DNA from: Epiperipatus broadwayi
Lineage: Eukaryota; Onychophora; Udeonychophora; Euonychophora; Peripatidae
Length of the DNA: 64,000 bases
Assembly: GCA_028023455.1 (NCBI GenBank)
Contig: JAQFVV010013387.1
Coordinates: forward strand, 64,001 to 128,000
Direction: 5' to 3'
Both the position numbers and the translations under genes were made by a program. Under the pieces are notes generated by a model. It ran no database searches. It was not told the origin of the DNA and worked only from the letters and a program-made list of their open reading frames with translations. Of the stretch, positions 38,821 through 49,215 are shown one piece after another (within the stretch, counting starts at the first letter, position 1; every line of letters starts with the position of its first letter).

Positions 38821-39690
38821 CCAGTTAAAATAGATAGTATATGTTTCACTGATTGTTGGGGGGGGGGTAATTATCAAGTGATAGTGCTTTATTGAAAATG
38901 CAATGATTGCATATGTATTATGCTATTATTTATTAATAATGAATACTACTTCTGTCAATCATTTAGAATAAAATATCAGTAGAATGGTACCAATTAACAT
39001 GTAGCCTTTCCAAATCATTGGTTACTTTAATTTTCAAAAATCATAATTTAAAAAACAACAGCAATAACTGATTGGCATCATTTTACATTTATGCCAATAC
39101 ATAAGTGTTTCCTGATAACATCCCAAACTAAGATCAAAGATTTTATCTTTTTTTTTTTTAAATATTTTTATATAAATGCATAAGTGATCTTATTAATATC
39201 CCAAACTTGAATCAAAGACTTTTAAATTCTTTTTTAAAAATCTGTTAAGTCAGTATTGACTTGATTCACACTGATTAATAAATAGACTAGGGATTTGAAT
39301 CAATTATGACTTATCTAGTTGCAAAGCTGTTTTCAGTATGCAGTGCTCTCACTGCATACAATAAAATAGCATATAATAGCTAACTTTTGTTGATAAACAA
39401 TGATTAGAAAAGAATGCATATTATTTACTATATTGTAAATATACAACTCAGTAAATTTCAACATATATATGCATATAAAGCAGATGTTTTATGTGTACAG
39501 TGTGCATATATGAATTAAAAGTACAAACAATATAGTATTTAATAAAAATAATGTAGTAACACAGTTATTAATAATAAATTGAAAAATATATATTTATAAA
39601 AACTTTATGCATGTGTTTAATAAATTCATTAATTAAAAAAATAATATAATAAAACTTACTTTTTTTTAATAAAATGGACAACAGAAATAT
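38821..39690. other. AT-rich spacer
   Basis: No gene recognised. A run of nine G at about 38858 and several poly-T tracts. Confidence 0.45.
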
Positions 39691-39699
39691 TGAATTATT

Positions 39700-40310
39700 A
39701 ATCTTCTGAAGGTGTTGATATACCAGAATCAAGAAATTGATAGAGCATCATTTTGTTTTGACATTTTTTTAAAAAACATTGTGATGGAAATTGTTTGCTT
39801 TTCCTTCTCAAGTCATCAAACTCATCTTACAATGATTACAATATTCCAGTGATTTTCTGTGTAAGAATAATTCTATGATCTATCATGGGATCATTTTCCA
39901 TAAATGTATTCCTTAGTCAACGCAGCCATCTTTACTTGCAATGAAATGTTTGGTATTGTGCATTCCAGATTCTTGGCTAAATTCTTGGTGAAGATTTGAT
40001 TCTTTCCGACTCAATACAAAACCATCAAACATAACCTTATGATTCACATCATGCAGTCATAGATTTAAAAGCTTATCAGTTTTGACCACAAAAATGGTTC
40101 CTTATTTACAAATTTAGCTATTTAGAAGCATAAGCAACAATAACATAAATCTGCTTTTCATTTTTTAATATTTCTCTAATAGAGGATTCATTTTTTGATA
40201 CATATGGCCCATTTCTGAATACAACTTTTCTTTTTTTATTAAATAAACAATTTTCATTTTATCTTTTAATGAAAGTACTTTGTGATGTTTTTTGAATTAT
40301 TGATCATGTT
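39700..40310 (-). pseudogene. Internally deleted Tigger/pogo transposase, N-terminal DNA-binding part
   Basis: On the - strand from about 40300 the reading gives KVLSLKDKMKIVYLIKKEK, then, after a frameshift, NESSIREILKNEKQI. This is the first helix-turn-helix (psq type) of Tigger/jerky-like transposases, which read LTLEEK...VIKLIE...STIRTI. Further down, SRKESNLHQEF and KHFIASKDG match the CENP-B-type second domain, where family members have FKASKGW. Near 39730 the frame could close with DSGISTPSED. The DDE catalytic domain of about 250-300 residues is absent, so this is an internally deleted and frameshifted copy. It is of the right type to belong with the Tigger-like elements at both window ends, but I saw no matching terminal repeats around it. 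Confidence 0.7.
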
Positions 40311-41619
40311 TCTAAAAAAAAGTACAGTATTTTATTAAAGATATACTGTACAGAATAAAACTTTTTGAAGAAAAAAATCATTGGGAAAAATATCGGTAAA
40401 TGTAACTTAAACACTATTGAAATGAACAGGTACAGCATTTAAATGGCGAAAAAAACATAATCATGTAAATTCACACTTGAGAAAGTGATATTTAGCGAGG
40501 GAAAAATGGCAGCCATTGTAACAAGATTTCATAAAATTTAATACATTTGCAAATTTCATTGTTTTTATTATTTATTTATTTACATTTTTTTTATTGTTTA
40601 TTTATATGTTTTAGAAGTGCATAATTAAAATCACATAGTTCACAGTTTCACTGTAATAGAAAAAGCAATTGTACCTTTGAAAAGCATGATCAGTTTGCCC
40701 TAGCAATAGTAGATAAGTTTCAAAGTCAACTGGAGATTCTCATCTTCTAATTTCTCTTATCTTTGCCCAACACTTTTTTGAAATAATAAAAATTGTAGAA
40801 CCAGTATTAATTTCCATTATTATGAAAGTTTGACAATTGGGTTTTAATTAAAGGATGCCACTTGAGTTGCTCTTACGAATCAGATTTATATGTGAATAAT
40901 GAATGGTTGTGTAAACTTTGTTACAATGATAAATCTTACTGCATAGCTTACTCTACTCTGCGATAGCCAAGATAAAATCTCATTTGCAACCAGTGACATT
41001 CTGCAGAAAAGTCAAGCAAATAAAAGATAAATAAAACTATCTTTGTCTTGGTTTAACTAGTATTTAACATATATAATATTTGATCTGCAGTAGTATATAA
41101 AAATTAATACATACAATTTATATAGAATGTTCAATATAAGATAAAGAATTAGCATTCTCAAGTAAATACAATAAATATAGCTTCTAAAATTTTATAAATG
41201 AATACTTATTTATTATTTATTAATATTTAGTAATGGAAGGAATGGCATGAACTTCAAAGATTTTATTAACACCAAATATTTAAATAAATCACACAATATA
41301 TCTTTATATAAGAGCAATACTTTTTATTCTTTAAAAAAAAGAAATTAAACAAACACTTTTATTCACACAAAAATGCTAAAAAGTAAAAAATAAAATTTTC
41401 TTTAGCATTCACAAATAAAAGCATGTGACTATGTCAATCTATTTGAGAGATTGTTTGCAACTAATATCCAATTTCTTGTATAATTGCCAAATGGGTTGTT
41501 AGTCACAAGCGATCTTACAAGGGGTTTGTAGTTTCCAAAATATTTTATTAAAGATTATATTATTACATTAGAGGTTATTTGGTACATATTTTGTTCAAAG
41601 TGTTTTCTCATTCTTTCAT
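40311..41619. other. AT-rich spacer
   Basis: No gene recognised. A short patch near 40440-40520 contains aaatggcagcc-like sequence. The region from about 41450 becomes less AT-rich as the LINE remnant is approached. Confidence 0.4.
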
Positions 41620-41854
41620 TTGATTTTCCTGAATTTGAGTCAATTATTCTTCTGTTTTCTCCTTTTCGGAGCATCCTGCTATTGGTTGGGCCATGGAGAG
41701 GATAAATCCAGCATGTCCCAAATCATGGTAAAAGTAATCTCAGGGGTTATCAGTTTATCTCTTGTTCTTGTTTTCTTTAGATTGCTCTGCATGAAGTAAA
41801 TAGGATTAAAATTTTGAAGATTAAATACTAGTTTACATCTAGTAATCCATAATA

Positions 41855-42356
41855 ATTTAATATATCAATCACACAATTCTTCTTTCCAAAATAGTTCATA
41901 AATATCCAATATAGAAATAAAACAAACTCCTTTTTAAAACTTGCTTTTTATATGACTATAATGATGAAATAAAACCAGAATTAAATAGGATGTTAATGGA
42001 AAAAGAGAAAAGAAAATAATAGGTTTTTAATTAAATGTTTTAAAGGATATATATAGTTGTTTGTTTTTTTTTAAAAAAAAAAATGAAATAAAATGTTTGT
42101 GTTTAGGTTATGATTGTTTGTAATAAAGGGGGAATAAGGTAAATTTTGGGTTATGAATATATTTTGTAATTTTTAATTTACTATTATTTATTTTTTTTTG
42201 GAATATGTGATATTTATTATTATATATATATTATTTTATTTTAGTGTACCTTGAAAAAGACTATATGAAATAGTCGAAACGTTGGATTTCTTTTTCATCG
42301 TTATAATAATATAAAAAGCAAGTTTTAAAAAGGAGTTTGTTTTATTTCTATATTAT
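41855..42356. mobile_element. 502-bp insertion with 12-bp target duplication, PLE-like
   Basis: The 12-mer taatccataata flanks it on both sides (41843-41854 and 42357-42368), and it interrupts a readable LINE frame exactly there, so it is a genuine insertion. Inside, 41909-41969 and 42293-42355 are inverted copies of about 60 bp. The right one lies at the terminus, while the left one is preceded by 54 bp. That asymmetric inverted terminal copy, the 12-bp duplication and a hammerhead-like motif at 42251-42280 together resemble the ends of Penelope-like elements. No coding frame is present. A non-autonomous DNA transposon is the alternative. Confidence 0.8.
42251..42280 (+). ncRNA. Hammerhead-like motif, degenerate
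   Basis: Here ttgaaaa is followed by a perfect 6-bp stem gactat/atagtc with a 5-base loop, then GAAAC. The hammerhead core needs CUGANGA, stem II and GAAAC; the first box matches at five of seven positions. Such motifs are known from Penelope-like element termini. With the first box mutated, self-cleavage is unlikely. Confidence 0.3.
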
Positions 42357-43239
42357 TAATCCATAATAGATGATCAAGAATTAAAGAGAGTCTAATTTCT
42401 GGGTATGATCTTTTTCTGATACATTCTTTCAAATTAAATAATTTAGATTGATTTGCCTTGATCCGACTCATTAGTGTATTTTTAAGTTGCATCATCTGAA
42501 TCTGAAATGGTTGATGGCTTCATCTTTTTTGCAAATCACGCAGGTTGAGTCAATTTTTGAGTACCCACTTTTATTAACTAAAAATTCATTAGTTGGTAAT
42601 GTATTTACATTGGTTTTGATTAGATAATCCAGATATTTGGACTCTAAGCTCCATCTTTTGAATTTCCTTATTAATTCATCATTTGAGATGGTTAAACTTG
42701 AGAGATGGTCTTTTAAGTCAGTATGCTTTATACTAAAGGCCTGCCAGTATGTTAATTTGTTTTGAAATGTGTCTTTATTGATTGTTATGCATTTCATATG
42801 CTTGTTTAGTTGTAGCTCCAGCCAGTTTCTTCTCCACAGTGGTGGTGGCCAATCTGTTGAAATGATATCTGTAGGAATTTCTTCATTCTCTTGATTCATT
42901 TTTAATTTATGGAGAAAATTATAAGACTTCTGGAACCATAAGGTAGAAATGTCATGGAGACCCATTCCGTTAATGGCCCTGGGTCATTGCATCTGTCTGT
43001 AGTTTATCGCTACTGTTTTCTTTTTCCAGAACAGCCCAGAGCATAAGGATGCAATTTGCAAGATGAACCATTTAGTGGGCTTATATAATAAAAAGAAAAG
43101 CTTTTTTCAGCCTGTATTTTTTTGACCTTATCAATGTAATGATTAGAACTATTTTAAAGTTTCAATTTATATTGTATATATAGTGGCATTATATTTATTA
43201 TATATAAAATTAATTAAAACCAATTACAACAATAATATG

Positions 43240-43620
43240 ACAAAAAAATGAATATATTCATACTAATTAATTTTCCGTTCATTTTTTATTAGATAATTAT
43301 TAGTTAAACTAAATAATGTTTTAAATATATTCCTACAGTTATATTTGTTGTATTTAATATAATTTCTTTCATATATTTTTCCTTCTATTAGGGTTCTTTT
43401 AATATAGTTTAATGGTTTTATATTTTTTTAAACAATTTATTTTTATGTCCATACTTTATATAATGAATATATAATGCAGATTTTCCATCTCTTCTATTAA
43501 TTGCATTATTGTTCTTTTCCTCTCTAATCTAATTGTTTCCCTAAATGTCTATAGCAAATCATATTGTAATTTCCACAATTAATTTTATATATAATTCTTT
43601 TTTTATATTTCATACCAGAT
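43240..43620 (-). pseudogene. Penelope-like element GIY-YIG nuclease remnant
   Basis: On the - strand from about 43610 the reading is IYKINCGNYNMICY (the GIY half), then HLGKQLD where the family has YIGQTGRQL, then KSALYIHYIKYGHKNK, which matches the SALAEH...TGH motif. It closes with a K(R)TLIEGKIYERNYIK-like helix with stops. This domain nicks the target DNA for PLE retrotransposition and normally follows the reverse transcriptase. No RT is found directly upstream (43620-43700), so this is a 5'-truncated and decayed piece. Tyrosine and glycine of YIG are altered. Confidence 0.65.
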
Positions 43621-43680
43621 ATACCTAGCCTATAAAAGCAATGTGATTGCTTTAACAAATTTTCTTAAAGATTTAATATA

Positions 43681-43940
43681 AGGGGCTCTGAACTCAGACT
43701 TTCACTCAACCTTCAACTCTCCATGCTATCTCATACAACAATGTTGATATTAATGTGAACTTTGAGCATTTCATCTTCAGATTTTCAATATGGACAGCTG
43801 AAGAGTTGGAGGGTGGAGTAGATTGAGCCTGTCCTTTAAAGTATGAAGGTTTTCTATCTTAATATAAAGCTGTGCACTGATTGTATATATATGTAGAGAT
43901 GATAATCTGAACCAACTGACAAGTGCTGGTTTAGCACAAA
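43681..43940. repeat. Unnamed mosaic repeat, copy 1
   Basis: It is made of three blocks. 43681-43735 (reverse complement of gagttgaaggttgagtgaaa) matches 45750-45806 and 49112-49170 in opposite orientation. 43760-43880 (ggacagctgaagagttggag) matches 45966-46100 directly. 43896-43935 (gatgataatctgaaccaact) matches 49010-49050 directly. One block is inverted relative to the others, so the copy is rearranged. Confidence 0.75.
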
Positions 43941-45720
43941 TTAAATATTGTACAGATGTAGGTTGTTACATAATATTTCTAGCATTTATCAAGAGTGAAT
44001 TTTATTGGAAGAAATTTTAAAAAAATATTTTTTAAAAGTGTGAAGAAAAGAGATTTTCATGAAAGTTTGAGAAAAAGAAAAAGAACAAAAGAATGGGAGG
44101 GGGGAAGATTTCAGTAAGGAATAATAATTAATGGGAAAAGTGATTAACATTATTGTTTTTAAATTAATGTATAACATAAATATATCGTTTTTTGTCTTAT
44201 AATATGGAAGTAGTGGAATGTGTGCATCTATAAATAAAATTTAAAATAAAGGAATTTTCTTAAAATGATAAAATTGAAAGCTAATGCAATGCAAATAAAA
44301 AAACTGAAACCTTAAAACCAAAACAAAGGAAATATAATTAACAACCAAAGGAACTAAGTATTACTGTTTGATTAAAATAGAAGCCAGTGGAAAGACTATA
44401 ATGAATCTTAAACTCTTAAATAAAAGAAATAGAAACCCAATAGGATTTCAGCAGACTGCTTGATCAATCCTAAGATAGGGGAATTTTGTATTGTTATAAA
44501 ATCAATCAAAGAATATCATTAATCATTAATTAATCAGAATTAATAAAATTCATCAAAATTTGATCTAAAAAATATTAAAATAACTAAAAATAAATGTGCT
44601 GTCATATAGAATGCATTGCTGAACCCATCGGATTGTGCGGTCAGCCTGAACCTTCTCTGCAGTAACATCAGCAATTAGTTCGAGAAATCATGTTCATATG
44701 AAAACTGGTAATCATCTCAGTGTCCATGCCAAGACCCACAAATAATTCATATGCACATCATAAAATAAATAAAAAAGGCCTACAAGGAATCAACACCAAC
44801 CGGTTGAAATCAGGAAAATCAGCAAAAAGCTACATTGCCCTATTCACGTATGAAAGTGTTCAAATCCTAGATAAATCATTCATTTTTTCTTCAAAATCTT
44901 AATTCATAGCCTTAAATAAGTGAAAGAAAAAAACTTTTAAACATCTCAAAAACTATAAGTTAGATTTAATCAAATATAAGTCTATTAATTTCCCTAAATA
45001 CATGCATTAGCTTTCATAATAAGATTTCGAAATCAAATATCTCATTAGTTATATGTGGGTGTCATATGATTAAATGTGTTTATTTTACTTATTTAAATAC
45101 ATATGTGTATGATTTAAAACGTATTAAAATGTATACTTTAATAGAATGTGTGTGTGCATTTACATTATAAGGAAAGAATGAGCATTTAAAGAAAGAAAGC
45201 TGGATATAAAATATTTTAATTATCATTAGATAGATAATTTGAGGTAATGTTAAAAGTAAGGGAGAGATTTATACAATAGAATTAAATAACACATAAGTAT
45301 TCTATTAATCAAATATTTGTAATATAAATGTTGGGAAATAGAGATTCATCGTGTAGGTGGAGAATTGGGAATAGTTAGAGTCCAACGAGCTAGCTGGGGG
45401 AGGTCAAGTACTAAATTTGTAGCTGGTTGAACAAGCTTGTCAGTTACATAGTAATTAACTGGCACCTAAAGTTTTTCCATAAAATCAAGTGCTTGGATAG
45501 CCAGTGTTATAATTCAGTAGCAGAGAGTTGGTATTATTGGTAGCTTGCTACTAGTGATATTATTATCTCCACCTGAATGACTGGAAGCCTTCAAAGATAG
45601 TGATGGAGACTAAACTAAAGGGATAGAAATAAATGAATCTAAAAAATTTAGATTTTCCTCATTTTGTTTACAAAGAAAGAAGGTGGATGGTACAATATAT
45701 CAGTGATTATTTAGCTTTCA
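43941..45720. other. Spacer
   Basis: No gene recognised. A GC-richer patch at 44610-44870 gives short open stretches on both strands with no recognisable motif, and another at 45350-45600 likewise. Confidence 0.4.
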
Positions 45721-46115
45721 GACATATGTGGGGTCAGGTGCATCAGTGATATGAGATAGCATGGAGAGTTGAAGGTTGAGTGAAAATCTGAGTTCAAAGC
45801 CCCTTACATTTACATTTAATGTACAGGTATGAAAAGCTTGTATGTCAAATATTAAGTATTAAGCCAGAGTCTGCCCATCCCTTGTATATGTATGTAAATG
45901 GATTAGTCCTATACAGGAGGGGTCAGCTTGACCTATGGTCAACATGGGCAAAACAATATTGGCATTAGTGAGCTTTGAGCATCCCATCTTCAGAATTTCA
46001 ATGATATGGACAGCTAAAGAGTTGGAGAGTGGAGTAGATTGGAGCCTGTCCATTAAAGTATGAAGGTTTGCTATCTAATATAAAGCTGATCACTGATTTT
46101 ATATATAGAACTGGT
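45721..46115. repeat. Unnamed mosaic repeat, copy 2
   Basis: The longest of the three copies. It contains the gagttgaaggttgagtgaaa block, a segment around gccagagtctgcccatccct unique to this copy, and the ggacagctaaagagttggag block ending in tatatagaactgg. The 64-codon frame here on the - strand is a chance frame in the repeat. Confidence 0.75.
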
Positions 46116-49008
46116 ATTCTTTATCAATCATATTGTTTCACTTACTATGTTCCATAGTAGTATATTTTTCCTAGTTTACCCCCCCCCCCCAGGCTCGTGT
46201 ATATTAACTAAAAGAGTTAAATAAAAAAAGTAAAATAATACGTATATGTGTGTATGTGCATAGATTTTATAAATGCGTATTTCCCTGATTAACCAAAATA
46301 ACTTTAAAAAAGATATAGTAATGTATGTGCATATATCTTATAAATGTGTATTGAAATGATGTTAAATAATTTCTATAAATAAGGCAAGCATAATTCTAAA
46401 GTTTAAGGTAATAAAGTTAAACATTACTTGGTGTATAAATTTTCACACACTTATATATGAAAGAAGCTTGCAAAGTTATAGATTTCAAACTTTATTTCTT
46501 TTAAATTTTATTTATTTCTCAAAGATGATAAATCTCTTACACTAATTAGCTCTCTTTGCCTAAAAGTTATAGTTTCTAAGTTGACAGACTCATGTATATA
46601 ATAAAATGTTTACCAGGTTAAAATCTGTTTTTGTAAACTGATTTTATTTCTTGGAAATTAGCTGACCACACCTGGGTTTTTAATTTTACAAAAGTAGACT
46701 TAAAAGATATTAAATTTATTTTTGTAACAAAGAGAAAGCTAGATAACTGACACTATTTTTCTCAATTGCTTATTTTTCCCAATTACAGAGGTAATGGTTT
46801 TGTTTGTAAAACTTATAGCACATATGTAAAATAAAGATTAAAAATTTGTCTCAACTTGTAAACAAATCATGACGTTCGCAGAGGGGGAGGGTGTTCTTAT
46901 AAAAAATCCTGATTGGAATTAAATTAGGTCGGACACGAGATAATTTTAACTTGTAATGCTGTCAAGAGCTATGCCCGCTTGTACAATGAAGAACCAAGTC
47001 TAGAACGGTGACCTGTTGCCATTTGCCTTTGCGGAGACGAGTTACAGTGATGGGAGAAATACAAACCAGCAACCTGTCCGGAAAGTAAAGATGAACAGAC
47101 CAGCCAAAAATAGAAGTGCCAAAATCTATGGGAAAGAAGACGTTTTAGCAGAGAAGATCGGTAAAATAATCCACAGCACTCTGTAATAAACTCTCATTAA
47201 TTTCTTAAATAATTCTAAGCTAGCTATGTATAAATGTGCACAAACTTATTATTTAAACTTTCTCTATGGAATAAATTCTGTCATTAAGCTAAATTGTATC
47301 TAATTTCCTAAAATAATGTAAAAATAACTACTTTGTAAAACTTGCACAACTCTTTTAAAGTAAAAGAAATTAATAATGTAACTCTTGGTAAATTTACATT
47401 ATACTCTAAATATCTTTCTATCTGTGGTTATGCCTTACTATATTTTTTTTACATTTGTTATGAATTTATGTTATGACTTATTCAGAGGGAAGATTGATAT
47501 TCAGACCCTGTAGAGGGGGAGTTGAGAGAGATGATTAGAGGCTCTCTATAGATAATTTATAGGCATTAAAGCCGACACATAAGCAATCTCCAATCTGAAA
47601 TCTATTATATGTATATTAAAGATTTATTATGTATTAGCTGAGTAAAAGTAGGTTTGCTTGCATGAATAAAATATTTAGCTAACTAATAATGCAGGAGCAA
47701 TATTTTAAAGCATATTTGAATTAAATAAATAAGTTCTTATTATGCTTTATTCCTCACTAGAATTTATAATATGAACTATAAAGATTAATTATAAACTAGA
47801 TCACTTAATTAAAGCCTTTCTTTAGCATGTCCGAGTATGCTAACTTATGAACTGGTATACAATGGTTTAGTGAAAAGAAGCTATAGGTTTAGCGCATTTT
47901 AGATATAATAATGATCGATGATCATTAGCATGGTGAATGTGTTCTTATGGGGATTTAGTATAAGGCCATTCCATATTCGTTTTCTGATAGCTTTTCTTAG
48001 AACTGGAACATGAGGGTCCAGATTGTTCATGTTTCAAGCTAATCAGACCTCCAGAACTAATGTTGTCTTCTCATAGCAAGTCGTAAGGTTCACGGGAACC
48101 AATCATTGAGTCGATAGATCCCACAAGGAAACACATTCGAGACATCATTTTATTTGGGTTAATATAGCGCAATGGTATCAGAAACTTCACTATAACAGAT
48201 CCCAGTTCATTCCACCATTAATATTAATAAATTAAACTTTGATTTGAATGCACGACCTAGTTACATAATAATAATTTGTATAGAGAGCTAATTTAGGCTA
48301 ACTTTGAGGTACCTAGCGGAATTATAATTATTAATTGTCTCTCTTGCAAGTTAACTGTCCGCAAACCCTATAGGCATATCATAGCATGAATTAGGCATAA
48401 TTAAAACTGTAGATTATACTGTAATAAAGTTGTTAATGGAATAAGTTCTGATTTAATTGTCCAGTGCATAAGATGAGATTCTGTAACTCGCTCACTCATC
48501 TAACTCTAACACCTGTGGTGAATTTCAATGCACAGAGGGATAGCTGTCTTAATAATTAATTGATTTGTTTTATTAAAAGATATAAAATAAAATAGTTTAA
48601 CGTATTTTTTCATAGTTCATTTCAATCCATTCGAATCATATTAAATTTAGTTTATTTAAGTGAATTATATAACTATGCATTGTCATTCGGGATTGATTAT
48701 CAAATTATTAAATATCTCATAAGTCATAGAGGTGCCTGTTTAGTTAAGTACCTGGCTATAAAGTCATTTCTTCTCAGAGTCTCATGTTCTACTCTTTGCT
48801 ACTGCTGGCACACGGATTAAGAAACTCTGAGTATAGCCTCATATATGTCATTCATAGGATAGTAAGTTATGGAGTGTTGGTGGAGGAGCTGAAGTGCAAT
48901 CTGATCCCAGGTCTCAACCCCTCATCTAGATCAGCTTTGGGGAATTTGAGAAGATTCTGGATTTTGTTACATTAGTGTACAAATATAACCATTACAATAT
49001 GTGTAGGA
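46116..49008. other. Spacer with several GC-richer patches
   Basis: Patches at 46870-47190, 47980-48180 and 48770-48970 are less AT-rich but not assignable. A ten-base poly-C run is at about 46180. Around 48155, ttaatatagcgcaatggtat and then cagttcattcc resemble the A and B boxes of a tRNA-type promoter, but no cloverleaf can be folded. Confidence 0.35.
47004..47186 (+). other. Possible coding exon or remnant, unassigned
   Basis: Sixty codons without a stop and with non-AT-biased, protein-like composition: FAETSYSDGRNTNQQPV, then RPAKNRSAKIYGKEDVLAEK. The first ATG in this frame gives only 31 codons. A GT at 47161, in gatcggtaaaat, could be a splice donor. I know no family that fits. It may be an exon of a host gene, a retroelement piece or chance. 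Confidence 0.2.
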
Positions 49009-49215
49009 GATGATAATCTGGACCAACTCACAAGTACTGGTTTAGCATGAAATACATATATTAGTGATCATTTATCTTTTAGACATATATGGGATCTGGT
49101 GTACCAGTGATATGAAAGAGCATGGAGAGTTGAAGGTTGAATGAAAATTTGAGTTCAAAGCCCTTTATATTTACATTTAAGGTGGAAAAGCCTGTATGTC
49201 AAATATTAAAGATTT
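49009..49215. repeat. Unnamed mosaic repeat, copy 3
   Basis: Begins gatgataatctggaccaact and continues through gacatatatgggatctggtg to gagttgaaggttgaatgaaa and gcctgtatgtcaaatatt. It shows that the first and third blocks of copy 1 are parts of one element in a single orientation, and that copy 1 is the rearranged one. Confidence 0.75.

Larger units (their letters stand above)
41620..43080 (-). pseudogene. L1/Tx1-like LINE C-terminal remnant, split by an insertion
   Basis: The open frame 42965-42492 (157 codons) reads on the - strand MGLHDISTLWF, matching the GG.GLPD region downstream of RT in L1/Tx1-type LINEs, then VNTLPTNEFL and a terminal zinc-knuckle-like CVICKKDEAINH. The expected last cysteine follows after a frame break. 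Upstream, to 43080, the same protein reads SGLFWKKKTVAI with a stop. Downstream, SLILDHLLW at about 42370 continues as ITRCKLVF at about 41842 once the inserted element 41855-42356 is skipped. It then runs on to about 41650 (EITFTMIWDMLDLSSPW). Stops and frameshifts make it inactive. Assignment to L1/Tx1 is by motif order and is less certain than assignment to LINEs in general. Confidence 0.65.

Noticed and set aside
44580-44870. Short open stretches on the - strand (ELIADVTAEKVQADRTI) as a possible gene
   Set aside because: Too short, no family recognised, and no continuation upstream or downstream.
48150-48230. tRNA-like A box (tagcgcaatgg) and B box (agttcattcc)
   Set aside because: The bases around them do not form the acceptor, anticodon or T stems; no tRNA can be folded. 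A tRNA-derived repeat remains possible but unsupported.
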